Source: Lachnospiraceae bacterium
GTDB taxonomy: Bacteria; Bacillota; Clostridia; Lachnospirales; Lachnospiraceae
DNA length: 9,964 nt
Assembly (NCBI GenBank): GCA_009774215.1
Contig: VSNH01000127.1
Location: forward strand, 1 to 9,964
Reading direction: 5' to 3'
Positions 1 to 6,175 of this stretch are shown piece after piece. Every line of letters begins with the position of its first letter. Position 1 is the first letter of the stretch. The notes beneath the pieces are model-generated. The model worked only from the letters and a program-made list of their open reading frames with translations. It ran no database searches and was not told the origin of the DNA. Position numbers and translations under genes: made by a program.

Positions 1-64
1 AGCTGCTGATATAAGAGGAATCGCCTCTTTCGGACAGCAGCAGCCGTTTCAGTTTCTTTTTCAA
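1..64 (-). CDS. N-terminal fragment of an unrecognised minus-strand protein (runs off left edge)
   Basis: Only about 21 codons lie inside the window, so no function can be assigned. Read on the minus strand, a GGGAGG ribosome binding site (plus 72-77) is followed after 7 bases by a TTG start codon at 64-62. The frame then stays open to the window edge. The N-terminus is basic (LKKKLKRLLLSERGDS), followed by YISS. The good Shine-Dalgarno spacing and the GC-rich composition, matching the conjugation genes at the right end, suggest a real ICE backbone gene that once lay downstream of the S1-domain gene. The alternative is a chance open frame. The TTG start is inferred from spacing alone. Confidence 0.45.
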   Translation of the reverse strand, partial: MKKKLKRLLLSERGDSSYISS

Positions 65-87
65 TAGTTCACCTCCCAGATAATAGA

Positions 88-130
88 AAACGCAGACGGG
101 AAGCCGGGGTGGGACTTCTTGCCTGCGTTT
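88..130 (-). other. GC-rich stem-loop in the leader of the left-edge minus-strand gene
   Basis: Arms 88-103 and 115-130 pair with a loop of 11 bases. The outer 8 bp (AAACGCAG/CTGCGTTT) are perfect and the inner part contains mismatches or G.U pairs. On the minus strand the stem is followed by TTTTCTATTATC, a weak T-rich run, about 11 bases before the GGGAGG ribosome binding site. It could be an intrinsic terminator or attenuator in front of the left-edge gene, or part of a transfer origin. The sequence alone does not decide. Confidence 0.4.
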
Positions 131-233
131 CTCTGCGGCAGGGCTGCGTATGGGATACGGAGCGGCTGCCTGTGTATGATTTTTCACGATACTCATTTTA
201 ACATAGGGGATTTACCGTGTAAATCGCAAAGCC

Positions 234-271
234 GTGCCAGTTTGTGAAAGTTCTGTGCCAATGTTGTGCCA
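234..271 (+). repeat. Three GTGCCA direct repeats
   Basis: GTGCCA occurs at 234-239, 255-260 and 266-271. The spacings of 21 and 11 bases are close to two and one turns of the DNA helix. The last two copies share the longer form TGTGCCA. Such phased short repeats can be binding sites for a recombinase accessory factor, relaxase or replication protein, but six-base repeats can also arise by chance or as the remnant of a coding tail. No function is assigned. Confidence 0.35.
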
Positions 272-349
272 GTGGGAAGAAATGAGTTAATCTTACTGGA
301 ATTTCAAATAAAAATATTTTTTAATGAAGCATATATTGTGCTTTTTTGA

Positions 350-378
350 TTGACAAGGTCGGAATCACATGATATATT
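350..378 (+). promoter_or_regulatory. Sigma-A promoter of the MBL / E2-E1-JAB / 4TM operon
   Basis: The -35 box is an exact TTGACA (350-355). A 17-base spacer leads to a -10 box TATATT (373-378), one mismatch from consensus. Transcription should start near 384-386, about 44 bases before the ATG at 429. The -10 box lies within the outer left arm of the palindrome that contains the CIRCE element, and the predicted start lies within CIRCE itself. A bound repressor would therefore block polymerase directly. Only one strand and one gene cluster are served. Confidence 0.78.
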
Positions 379-379
379 G

Positions 380-406
380 TTAGCAGTCAATGCGAATGAG
401 TGCTAA
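380..406 (+). promoter_or_regulatory. CIRCE element (HrcA heat-shock operator), one mismatch
   Basis: The established CIRCE consensus is TTAGCACTC, nine bases, GAGTGCTAA. Here 380-388 reads TTAGCAGTC (one mismatch, G at 386), 389-397 is a nine-base spacer and 398-406 reads exactly GAGTGCTAA. The symmetry continues outward by 8 bp (372-379 ATATATTG and 407-414 CAATATAT), giving 17-bp arms with a single mismatch. Spacing, arm sequence and position just downstream of a sigma-A -10 box all match HrcA-controlled groES/groEL and dnaK promoters. Because transcription should begin inside the left arm, it probably acts as a DNA operator rather than an RNA hairpin. Inference: the chromosomal HrcA of the host represses the operon. 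Confidence 0.82.
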
Positions 407-415
407 CAATATATT

Positions 416-422
416 AAGGAGG
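416..422 (+). promoter_or_regulatory. Ribosome binding site that fixes the MBL start
   Basis: AAGGAGG lies 6 bases before the ATG at 429. This selects 429 rather than the in-frame ATG at 390, which lies inside the CIRCE element, about 5 bases downstream of the predicted transcription start, and has no ribosome binding site. Confidence 0.85.
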
Positions 423-428
423 AAAAGT

Positions 429-1520
429 ATGGCAAATAATATGACTTTTTTCCCCGTGGGAAATGGGGATATGACACTTATAACAACAGATAAAGGTATT
501 AACATCCTTATGGATTGCAATATGAGAAAAAGCGCAGAGGAAGAAACCAACAACGATTATGACTGTAATGAATATTTACATAATAATCTTAAAAGTGATG
601 ATGATGTGGTTTATGTCGATGCGCTATTTTTAACACATTCAGATCAAGACCATTGTAGAGGAATGAGAGAGTATTTTAATTTGTGTTCTCCAGAAAAAAT
701 GGATGATACAAAAATAAGAATCAATGAACTTTTCGTTCCGGCAAGGCTGCTGATTGATACAGAACATAAAAATGATGACGCGGATGCGATACGACAGGAA
801 GCAAATAGGCGATTGAAGTTATTTGGGACGGATGACTTCAATAAGTCAGGTAATAGAGTAAAAATTGTTGGGTACAGTGAGGAATTAAAAAAATACAGTG
901 ATTTAATTATTGGGGCCGGAAAACGTGTTACCAGTATAAATAATATACAAGACTACGGTGCTGAAATATTTGTACTGCGTCCTGTTAAAAGAGACACAGA
1001 TGATGAAAATGCTAGTGTAAATGATTGTACGGCGTCTTTTAAAATTTCGTTTACTATAAACGGAAATACCTATGTCGCAATATTGGGTGGAGACATTACT
1101 TGTGAAAATTGGAAAGAGGTTATTCAGTATAATAAGGATTTAGATTTTGATATTCTACTGGCTCCACATCACTGTTCGTGGCATTCCGTTAGTACAGAAG
1201 AGGGAGATGGAGCAAAGGCCGATAAAGATATTGAAGATTTCTTGGAAAAATCAAAGGATAAAGCATATATTATTGCATCTAGCAAACAGATTAAGAGAAA
1301 TAATGATAATCCCCCTAGTTATAGGGCAAAAAATGTTTATACCAAGCATTTGGACGATGATGAGAGATTTATTTGTACTGCTGAATATCCGGATAGCGAG
1401 AATCCCAAACCGCTCGTGCTTAAAATCACAGGACAGGGAGTTTCTGTTAAATCAGTAACAACAAGTGCAGTCAAAAAAAGTAACTCATATACGCCAAAAT
1501 CATATGGAATATGGAGTTAG
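429..1520 (+). CDS. ComEC-like metallo-beta-lactamase-fold hydrolase
   Basis: A 363-residue soluble protein, first gene of the operon. Metal-binding motifs are intact: THSDQDH (residues 69-75) is the ComEC/Rec2-type variant in which Asp replaces the second His of HxHxDH; LGGD follows at 219-222 (metal-bridging Asp222), and LAPHHCS at 244-250 corresponds to the PHHGS motif of ComEC nuclease-like domains. No membrane segment or signal peptide is seen, so it should be cytoplasmic. ComEC-type MBL domains are hydrolases often thought to act on nucleic acids; the substrate here is unknown. Its stop codon (1518-1520) sits 2 bases before the next gene's preferred start, implying translational coupling. 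MBL genes beside E1/E2/JAB genes are a known comparative-genomics theme in bacterial ubiquitin-like conjugation loci, so a role in that system is likely but inferred. The start at 429 is chosen from AAGGAGG at 416-422. Confidence 0.92.
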   Translation: MANNMTFFPVGNGDMTLITTDKGINILMDCNMRKSAEEETNNDYDCNEYLHNNLKSDDDVVYVDALFLTHSDQDHCRGMREYFNLCSPEKMDDTKIRINELFVPARLLIDTEHKNDDADAIRQEANRRLKLFGTDDFNKSGNRVKIVGYSEELKKYSDLIIGAGKRVTSINNIQDYGAEIFVLRPVKRDTDDENASVNDCTASFKISFTINGNTYVAILGGDITCENWKEVIQYNKDLDFDILLAPHHCSWHSVSTEEGDGAKADKDIEDFLEKSKDKAYIIASSKQIKRNNDNPPSYRAKNVYTKHLDDDERFICTAEYPDSENPKPLVLKITGQGVSVKSVTTSAVKKSNSYTPKSYGIWS

Positions 1521-1522
1521 GA

Positions 1523-3661
1523 ATGAAGAATAAAGTCAGTGAGAGGTTAAAGCTGAAATATGTTGATTCGTGTAAATCACAATACAAGGAATTTCTACAA
1601 GCGTTAGAAGTAAACCCGACAATAAATATGTCGGGTTTATATGAAAGTGAAATAGAAAATGGACTATTTATTGAAGCTGAAGTAATAATTTCAATGCCTA
1701 CTGGTGGAGTTTATAATAATTTGGATATTCGGAATAAGGAAAAAATACTAATTTTTCTAAATCCTGAATATCCATTAATTGCTCCGGCAGTTATTATAGC
1801 AAGAGATGATTTTCCGTTTTCGTTTGTACCACATTTGAATATGGGAGTTTCAAAATCTAAAATAAAGGAATTAAATTTATGTTTATATAGGGGCGATATT
1901 GATGAATGGTTTTACGAGCATGGGGACATGGCGTTTTGTGATTTGATAAATGAATGGTTTTCAGATCTTGTGAATGGTGAGCTGATAAAAGAGGATGGTT
2001 TTGAATGTGTAAGAATTAGTAATAGTATAGGAATAATGGTTGCGGATTATGAAATGCTTGAGCAAAGAATAGTCAATGATACAAGGGAAAAAGGACATTA
2101 TATATTGCCTTTGTCAATAAGCCGTTGTTATGCGAAAGTGGAGAACGGAGATTATAGTGCTGGTGGTCAACATTGGCCATGCATACTGGTTTTTGATAAA
2201 AGAGTAAATGACGAATATATTAGTGACAATTTAGGCGTGGCATCAGACTTAAGAAAGTTTTATAGCTATCAAAGCTTAAATCATGCAATACAAAAGTACA
2301 GAAATATTTATTATGATCCAAATAGTGAAGATCCTTTGTTGAATAATAGCATTTTTATTATTCTTGCTGTAAAAAGACCGCAGCAAGTAATTGGTAACTT
2401 TGGACAATTTGAGTTTTTAGCTTTTTGTATGGAGTTTGATTTTTCACAGAATCCGCATATAGATAATTGTAAGATAAAGAATATGTCAGCTCTTCAGTCT
2501 CTAAATTGTAAAATCACAGAAAGGCTTTCAGGAACTCAATTTGAGAAGGAAGACATTATTGTATGGGGCTGTGGTGCATTAGGCTCAAAAGTTTCTATGG
2601 AATTGGCAAGAATGGGATATTTATCTCAAACATTGTATGATAATGACGTATTGATGCCGCATAATTTGGTAAGGCATGAAATTGCAAGTGAATATGCTAT
2701 TGGACTAAATAAGGCGAAGGCATTAGAGATAGAGATCAAGTCCATGTATGGTGATGATATAAAAGTAAGTGGTGTTGATAATAACAGTTTTTCTTGTGAG
2801 AACATGCTGAATAACGGAATACTTATAGATTGTACAGCATCCGAGAGAAATTTGAACTGGAGCTGTATGAATAATGATATAAAAAACCGTTTTGTTCGCT
2901 GTGAGATTTTTATGGAAGGGAAATTGGGTGCTGTTTTTATAGAAGGGAAGAATCGTAATCCGGATGCTTATGATATGCGGGTTGATCTATGGCATAGAGC
3001 AGTAGATAATGAAGTAATAAAAAATTGGTTAAGTCAAGATACAGAAGAGAATATGGAGTTTCATATTGGTTTTGGATGCAGCTCTGATACAATGGTATTA
3101 GATGATGCAACAATCAGCAACCATGCAAGTATTATACCGCATTGCATAAACAAGTATTCACAACTTGATGGTGGGACATTGATAATAAATTATTTTAATA
3201 AGGATGCACTAGAAAATAACTTTATTAAAGTATTCACAATTGGAAAATATACGTCATGGAAATCAGAAGAAGGATGGACTATCCATTGTCCAAGCAAAAT
3301 GATAGAGTGGCTTAATCGAATTTCTTACGAAAGAACAGAAAATATGGGTATTTGGTTCGGACATATCAATGAACGGTTGAAACGATTTACCATCGTGGAT
3401 ACATATATACCTGAAGACAATAAGAGAAGTGGTGGGAATGTTACAGGAGGAAAACAGGGAGTAGCTGAGAAAATCAAACAAATTAAAGGAAGTACAGGCG
3501 GTATGATTGACTATATTGGAGAGTGGCACACGCATCCTAACGGGAGTATCATGCCAAGTGAAACAGATTATAAAGCATTTGAAATGGTCGGTAAAGGAAA
3601 CAGACCTTTCCTGATGAGTATAATAGCTCATAACAATATTGGAAATTGGGTTTTGCAATGA
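1523..3661 (+). CDS. Triple-fusion E2-like / E1 (ThiF)-like / JAMM (JAB) protein of a bacterial ubiquitin-like conjugation system
   Basis: 712 residues from the ATG at 1523, preceded by GGAG at 1513-1516; an in-frame ATG at 1511 overlaps the MBL gene and has a weaker ribosome binding site. Three enzymes are fused. Residues about 1-160 form an E2-like domain with the candidate catalytic Cys120 in NLCLYRGDIDEW and a preceding proline-rich NPEYPLIAP strand. Residues about 335-560 form an E1/ThiF Rossmann domain: nucleotide loop WGCGALGSK at 348-356, DNDVLMPHNLVRHE at 373-386, DCTAS at 436-440, and GCSSD with candidate catalytic Cys519. Residues about 590-712 form a JAB isopeptidase domain with a complete zinc site: Glu606, His669 and His671 in EWHTHP, Ser679 and Asp682. 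Residues 160-335 are an unassigned linker domain. By family analogy it would activate, conjugate and release a protein C-terminus. Partners: the MBL upstream and the 4TM protein downstream. No ubiquitin-like modifier is encoded nearby. Confidence 0.95.
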   Translation: MKNKVSERLKLKYVDSCKSQYKEFLQALEVNPTINMSGLYESEIENGLFIEAEVIISMPTGGVYNNLDIRNKEKILIFLNPEYPLIAPAVIIARDDFPFSFVPHLNMGVSKSKIKELNLCLYRGDIDEWFYEHGDMAFCDLINEWFSDLVNGELIKEDGFECVRISNSIGIMVADYEMLEQRIVNDTREKGHYILPLSISRCYAKVENGDYSAGGQHWPCILVFDKRVNDEYISDNLGVASDLRKFYSYQSLNHAIQKYRNIYYDPNSEDPLLNNSIFIILAVKRPQQVIGNFGQFEFLAFCMEFDFSQNPHIDNCKIKNMSALQSLNCKITERLSGTQFEKEDIIVWGCGALGSKVSMELARMGYLSQTLYDNDVLMPHNLVRHEIASEYAIGLNKAKALEIEIKSMYGDDIKVSGVDNNSFSCENMLNNGILIDCTASERNLNWSCMNNDIKNRFVRCEIFMEGKLGAVFIEGKNRNPDAYDMRVDLWHRAVDNEVIKNWLSQDTEENMEFHIGFGCSSDTMVLDDATISNHASIIPHCINKYSQLDGGTLIINYFNKDALENNFIKVFTIGKYTSWKSEEGWTIHCPSKMIEWLNRISYERTENMGIWFGHINERLKRFTIVDTYIPEDNKRSGGNVTGGKQGVAEKIKQIKGSTGGMIDYIGEWHTHPNGSIMPSETDYKAFEMVGKGNRPFLMSIIAHNNIGNWVLQ

Positions 3662-3662
3662 T

Positions 3663-3668
3663 AAGGAG
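3663..3668 (+). promoter_or_regulatory. Ribosome binding site for the GTG start of the 4TM gene
   Basis: AAGGAG begins 2 bases after the TGA stop (3659-3661) of the conjugation-enzyme gene and lies 6 bases before GTG at 3675. This favours GTG 3675 over the in-frame ATG at 3639, which lies inside the upstream gene and has no comparable site. Confidence 0.75.
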
Positions 3669-3674
3669 ACAAAA

Positions 3675-4355
3675 GTGGGAGACATAAAAGATTATAGAGA
3701 CAAAGAACTAAAACTGTATGCATTAGCGAATATATTTGTGATTATTTATGTAGAGAAGATAATAACGATTGAAGGATTGCTGAACCAGAATGATAAATTC
3801 ACAACGTTATTGGTTACGATATTTAATTCTGCACTATTTTTGTCTATTTTGTATATTTTCGTTTTGTTATCAGATTCTTTATTCTCAGAAGGTATGAAAA
3901 ACAAAATAATATATTTTTGGGGGCACTTGCCAGGGGAAACTGTATTTAGCAGAATGAAAGAAAAAGTAAAGGATATAAGGTTTACTCAAGAGCAAGTTCT
4001 GGAACGGTATAAAAGTATATATGATAACATGCCAAACCAAAGGGATCATAAATATAGATATGAAAATTCGGCTTGGTATAAAATATATAACAGATATAGA
4101 GATAATAAGATGGTATATGTAGCCAATAGAGATTATTTAGTTTGTAGGGATATGACTAGCTCGACAGTTGTTATTTTGGTGTTATATTTTATATTTTCGA
4201 TAGTATTGCAATTAGTTCCTTTCAAAATAGAATGTGTTATATATTTGGTGATTATGTTTCTTGTTACTAATGTTGCCACTAGAACTAAAGGGGAGAGGAT
4301 GGTTAACAATGTAATTATATGTGATCTTCAAGCCAGAAATGAAAATGAAGGGTAA
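3675..4355 (+). CDS. Four-transmembrane-helix protein, putative membrane effector of the E2-E1-JAB system
   Basis: 226 residues from a GTG start. Hydrophobic segments lie at about 13-35, 42-70, 162-183 and 185-202, arranged as two hairpins. The 90-residue middle loop (71-160) and the tail are rich in Lys/Arg and Tyr and are presumably cytoplasmic. No signal peptide or enzymatic motif is visible. I do not recognise the family with confidence; the layout resembles the multi-TM putative pore-forming effectors (for example S-4TM) often encoded beside nucleotide- or conjugation-based immune genes. It starts 13 bases after the conjugation-enzyme stop, so it is the third gene of the same operon. Inference: it kills or arrests the cell by membrane permeabilisation when triggered. 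It ends in a glycine (ENEG), which could be a conjugation acceptor or donor end, but this is speculative. The alternative is an unrelated membrane protein. Confidence 0.8.
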   Translation: MGDIKDYRDKELKLYALANIFVIIYVEKIITIEGLLNQNDKFTTLLVTIFNSALFLSILYIFVLLSDSLFSEGMKNKIIYFWGHLPGETVFSRMKEKVKDIRFTQEQVLERYKSIYDNMPNQRDHKYRYENSAWYKIYNRYRDNKMVYVANRDYLVCRDMTSSTVVILVLYFIFSIVLQLVPFKIECVIYLVIMFLVTNVATRTKGERMVNNVIICDLQARNENEG

Positions 4356-4385
4356 TTTATAAGCTGTAAATTAGCACGTTAATTT
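4353..4385 (+). repeat. AT-rich inverted repeats between the 4TM gene and the toxin-antitoxin promoter
   Basis: TAATTTA (4353-4359) is complementary to TAAATTA (4367-4373), and AAATTA (4368-4373) is complementary in turn to TAATTT (4380-4385), so one middle segment can pair with either neighbour. The first arm includes the stop codon of the 4TM gene. The stems are too AT-rich to be a convincing terminator, so read-through from operon 1 into the toxin-antitoxin genes is possible. They could instead be upstream operator half-sites for the antitoxin. Confidence 0.35.
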
Positions 4386-4387
4386 TC

Positions 4388-4416
4388 TTGCTATTTATCT
4401 GTGTATTGCATATAAT
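4388..4416 (+). promoter_or_regulatory. Promoter of the toxin-antitoxin / TIR operon
   Basis: The -35 is TTGCTA (4388-4393, 4 of 6 bases), followed by a 17-base spacer and a perfect -10 TATAAT (4411-4416). The predicted start is near 4423, so the leader is very short and the ribosome binding site AAAGGAG (4423-4429) would lie at the very 5' end of the message. The -10 is enclosed by the inverted repeat at 4406-4424. Confidence 0.65.
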
Positions 4417-4424
4417 AAATGCAA
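4406..4424 (+). promoter_or_regulatory. Candidate antitoxin operator around the -10 box
   Basis: TTGCAT (4406-4411) and ATGCAA (4419-4424) form a perfect 6-bp inverted repeat with a 7-base spacer that contains most of the -10 box. Phd/YefM antitoxins commonly repress their own promoters through short palindromes placed over or near the -10, so this is a plausible autoregulatory site. The arms are short and chance cannot be excluded. Confidence 0.45.
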
Positions 4425-4438
4425 AGGAGATGATGACT

Positions 4439-4684
4439 ATGCCAAATATTAAGCCAATATCAGATTTGCGAAATTATACAGAAGTATTAAAAGAAGTAAA
4501 AACAAACCAACCAGTGTATCTGACTCGGAATGGTCGGGGAGCATACGCTATTGTGGATGTTGACGAATTGGATCGATTAAAAGCAACTATTCAGCTTTTG
4601 ACAAAACTGGAAGAAGGAGAGCAGTCTGCTAGAGAAAAGGGTTGGTTAACAGCGGATGAAGTAGAGGCTGCGTTGGGATTGTGA
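4439..4684 (+). CDS. Phd/YefM-family type II antitoxin
   Basis: An 81-residue protein typical in length for the family. The N-terminal part MPNIKPISDLRNY followed by a TRNGRGAYAIVDV segment is the characteristic Phd/YefM DNA-binding fold. The C-terminal helix (EEGEQSAREKGWLTADEVEAAL, given here in two parts: EEGEQSAREKG and WLTADEVEAAL) is the usual toxin-binding tail. The start at 4439 is chosen because AAAGGAG (4423-4429) lies 9 bases before it; an in-frame ATG at 4388 lies on the -35 box and would precede the transcription start. It ends one base before the toxin start. Established family role: it binds and neutralises the partner toxin and, with it, represses the operon. Confidence 0.94.
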   Translation: MPNIKPISDLRNYTEVLKEVKTNQPVYLTRNGRGAYAIVDVDELDRLKATIQLLTKLEEGEQSAREKGWLTADEVEAALGL

Positions 4685-4685
4685 A

Positions 4686-5033
4686 ATGCCGAAATTGATT
4701 TATACACCAAAAGCGTTGGATGATCTACAGGGGATAAAGGCTTATGTTGCCAAGCAGTTTGGCGAAAGCAAGGCAAAATCCTGTTCCAAGGAGATTACAT
4801 CAACTGTCAAACAGTTAGAATTGTTTCCGGGAGAAGGTCCTTGCTTAGAGGATCTGATAGAATATCCAACAGATTACCATTATTTGGTTGTAAAGCCTAA
4901 TTATATTTTTTACAGGGTTGAGGGTGATACCGTAAGGGTTATCCGTATTCTAAATGAAAAACAGGATTTTTTACAGTTGCTATTCGGAATTAGCAGTATA
5001 TCTGAAGAAGGAGAAGATTACTGGGGTGATTAG
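4686..5033 (+). CDS. RelE/ParE-family type II toxin
   Basis: A 115-residue protein with the compact RelE/ParE pattern. The N-terminus is LIYTPKALDDLQGIKAYV, followed by a helical pair, then the beta-rich C-terminal core with YHYLVVKPNYIFYRV and VRVIRILNEKQDF. The IFYRVEGD...IRIL..KQD signature is typical of ParE-like members. Whether it cuts ribosome-bound mRNA (RelE) or poisons gyrase (ParE) cannot be told from sequence alone. It is translationally coupled to the antitoxin, with one base between stop and start. The C-terminal extension is acidic (SISEEGEDYWGD). The TIR gene starts 12 bases after its stop, so toxin and TIR protein are probably on one message. Confidence 0.92.
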   Translation: MPKLIYTPKALDDLQGIKAYVAKQFGESKAKSCSKEITSTVKQLELFPGEGPCLEDLIEYPTDYHYLVVKPNYIFYRVEGDTVRVIRILNEKQDFLQLLFGISSISEEGEDYWGD

Positions 5034-5045
5034 GGGATTATGTAG

Positions 5046-6170
5046 ATGAAGGAAGATTTAGTAAAGCTTATAGAAGATACAGAGCAGATAAAGACAAAAT
5101 TTCACAGCACGGGTGGACAAGGACTGCCTGTTCACAACGTAATATATGATAATGCAGACTTTACTTTGTGGAAACGAGAAGTGCAATTAGAGTTGCAGGA
5201 AATATATGACAGGACAAGTGATCAGTTTATATGGGATATTTTGGTACTGATTAAACAAGGTTTTAATAGTTGGAAAGATGAAAAATCCTTTAATGAATTA
5301 CAAGGGGGATTACGGGCGATTTATAAAAATATAGACAAATATTATCCAAATAGTATTCAGAATTCAGTATTATTGGAGGAAAGCCAAATGGTAGTTAAAA
5401 AGCCAAAGATATTCATTAGTCATGCAACAAAAGATAAGGACTATGTATCCATATTGGTTAATTTGTTGGAGGACATGGGATTAAGGGAGAGTCAAATATT
5501 CTGTTCTTCAACCTCTGGATATGGTATTCCGCTTGATGAGGACATTTATGAGTATTTGAAAAAGCAGTTTGATGAATTTGACTTACATATTATTCTTGTT
5601 TTATCCAATAACTATTATGAAAGCGTTGCCAGCATGAATGAAATGGGAGCAGCATGGGTATTGCAAAAGAAGTATACAACAATCTTACTTCCGGGTTTTG
5701 AATTTATGGAGATAAAAGGTGCTATCAATCCGCGAAAAATAGGTCTTAAATTAGACAATGACTTGAATGATGTCAAAGAAAAACTGGGTCAGCTTAAGGA
5801 TATGGTTATTGAAGAATTTGGCTTGGAAAAGATAAGAGATGTACGCTGGGAGCAAAAAAGAGATCAGTTTATTATCGGAATAATGGAAATATGTAAAGGG
5901 CAGACTTTGAGCGAGGAAGCATTGCAGATGCTTCAGGCAGCATGTGATGCATTGGATGGGACAATTATTAAAACATCGGATCTCAGTGGTGAGTATATTC
6001 AAGTGAGAGATAAAGATTTTATAACATCACAGAATAGAAAAGAAATAGTAAAGTGGACGGATGGATTAAATGAATTGGTGAAAAGAGGATTCGTTGAAGC
6101 AAAAGGTGATAAAGGAGAGATTTTTACTGTTTCCCAAAATGGATATGATTATATTGAACAACTGAAATAG
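5046..6170 (+). CDS. TIR-domain protein (putative NAD-consuming defence effector)
   Basis: 374 residues, soluble, three parts. Residues 1-115 are a helical domain with FTLWKREVQLELQEI, a motif style common at the N-terminus of bacterial immune sensors. Residues about 120-255 form a TIR domain: KIFISHATKDKDY (121-133) is the first strand and box 1, CSSTSGYGIP (153-162) follows the second strand, HIILVLSNNYYES (181-193) is the fourth strand, and Glu199 in SMNEMGAAW is the candidate catalytic glutamate of TIR NADases. Residues about 300-374 look like a winged-helix fold ending GYDYIEQLK. Bacterial TIR proteins deplete NAD+ or make cyclic-ADP-ribose-type signals in antiphage systems; that activity is inferred here. 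The start has AGGGGA (5032-5037) 8 bases upstream and overlaps the end of the toxin gene. It is last in its operon, before the stem-loop at 6176-6205. Confidence 0.93.
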   Translation: MKEDLVKLIEDTEQIKTKFHSTGGQGLPVHNVIYDNADFTLWKREVQLELQEIYDRTSDQFIWDILVLIKQGFNSWKDEKSFNELQGGLRAIYKNIDKYYPNSIQNSVLLEESQMVVKKPKIFISHATKDKDYVSILVNLLEDMGLRESQIFCSSTSGYGIPLDEDIYEYLKKQFDEFDLHIILVLSNNYYESVASMNEMGAAWVLQKKYTTILLPGFEFMEIKGAINPRKIGLKLDNDLNDVKEKLGQLKDMVIEEFGLEKIRDVRWEQKRDQFIIGIMEICKGQTLSEEALQMLQAACDALDGTIIKTSDLSGEYIQVRDKDFITSQNRKEIVKWTDGLNELVKRGFVEAKGDKGEIFTVSQNGYDYIEQLK

Positions 6171-6175
6171 TTGTG

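Larger units (their letters stand above)
65..349. other. Gene-free junction between ICE backbone and AT-rich cargo
   Basis: No convincing gene lies here. The first half is GC-rich and holds the minus-strand ribosome binding site, the stem-loop at 88-130 and a small hairpin at 147-159 (CGTAT-GGG-ATACG). From about 280 the sequence becomes abruptly AT-rich, including the 12-base palindrome AAAAATATTTTT at 310-321, and leads into the promoter of the plus-strand operon. The change in composition marks the probable left edge of the inserted cargo. I saw no obvious direct-repeat attachment site shared with the right edge near 6175. Confidence 0.5.

Noticed and set aside
198..305. Minus-strand open stretch ending near 198 (with repeated Trp-His, ending NPLC) that could be the decayed C-terminus of an integrase
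   Set aside because: Short, no start codon or ribosome binding site, and no motif that I can verify; a neighbouring frame gives an equally plausible peptide.
390..428. Start of the MBL gene at the ATG at 390
   Set aside because: It lies inside the CIRCE element, about 5 bases downstream of the predicted transcription start, and has no ribosome binding site, whereas ATG 429 has AAGGAGG at ideal spacing.
3263..3685. Minus-strand 140-codon open frame
   Set aside because: Antisense to the JAB domain, whose zinc-binding motif is clear on the plus strand; no ribosome binding site.
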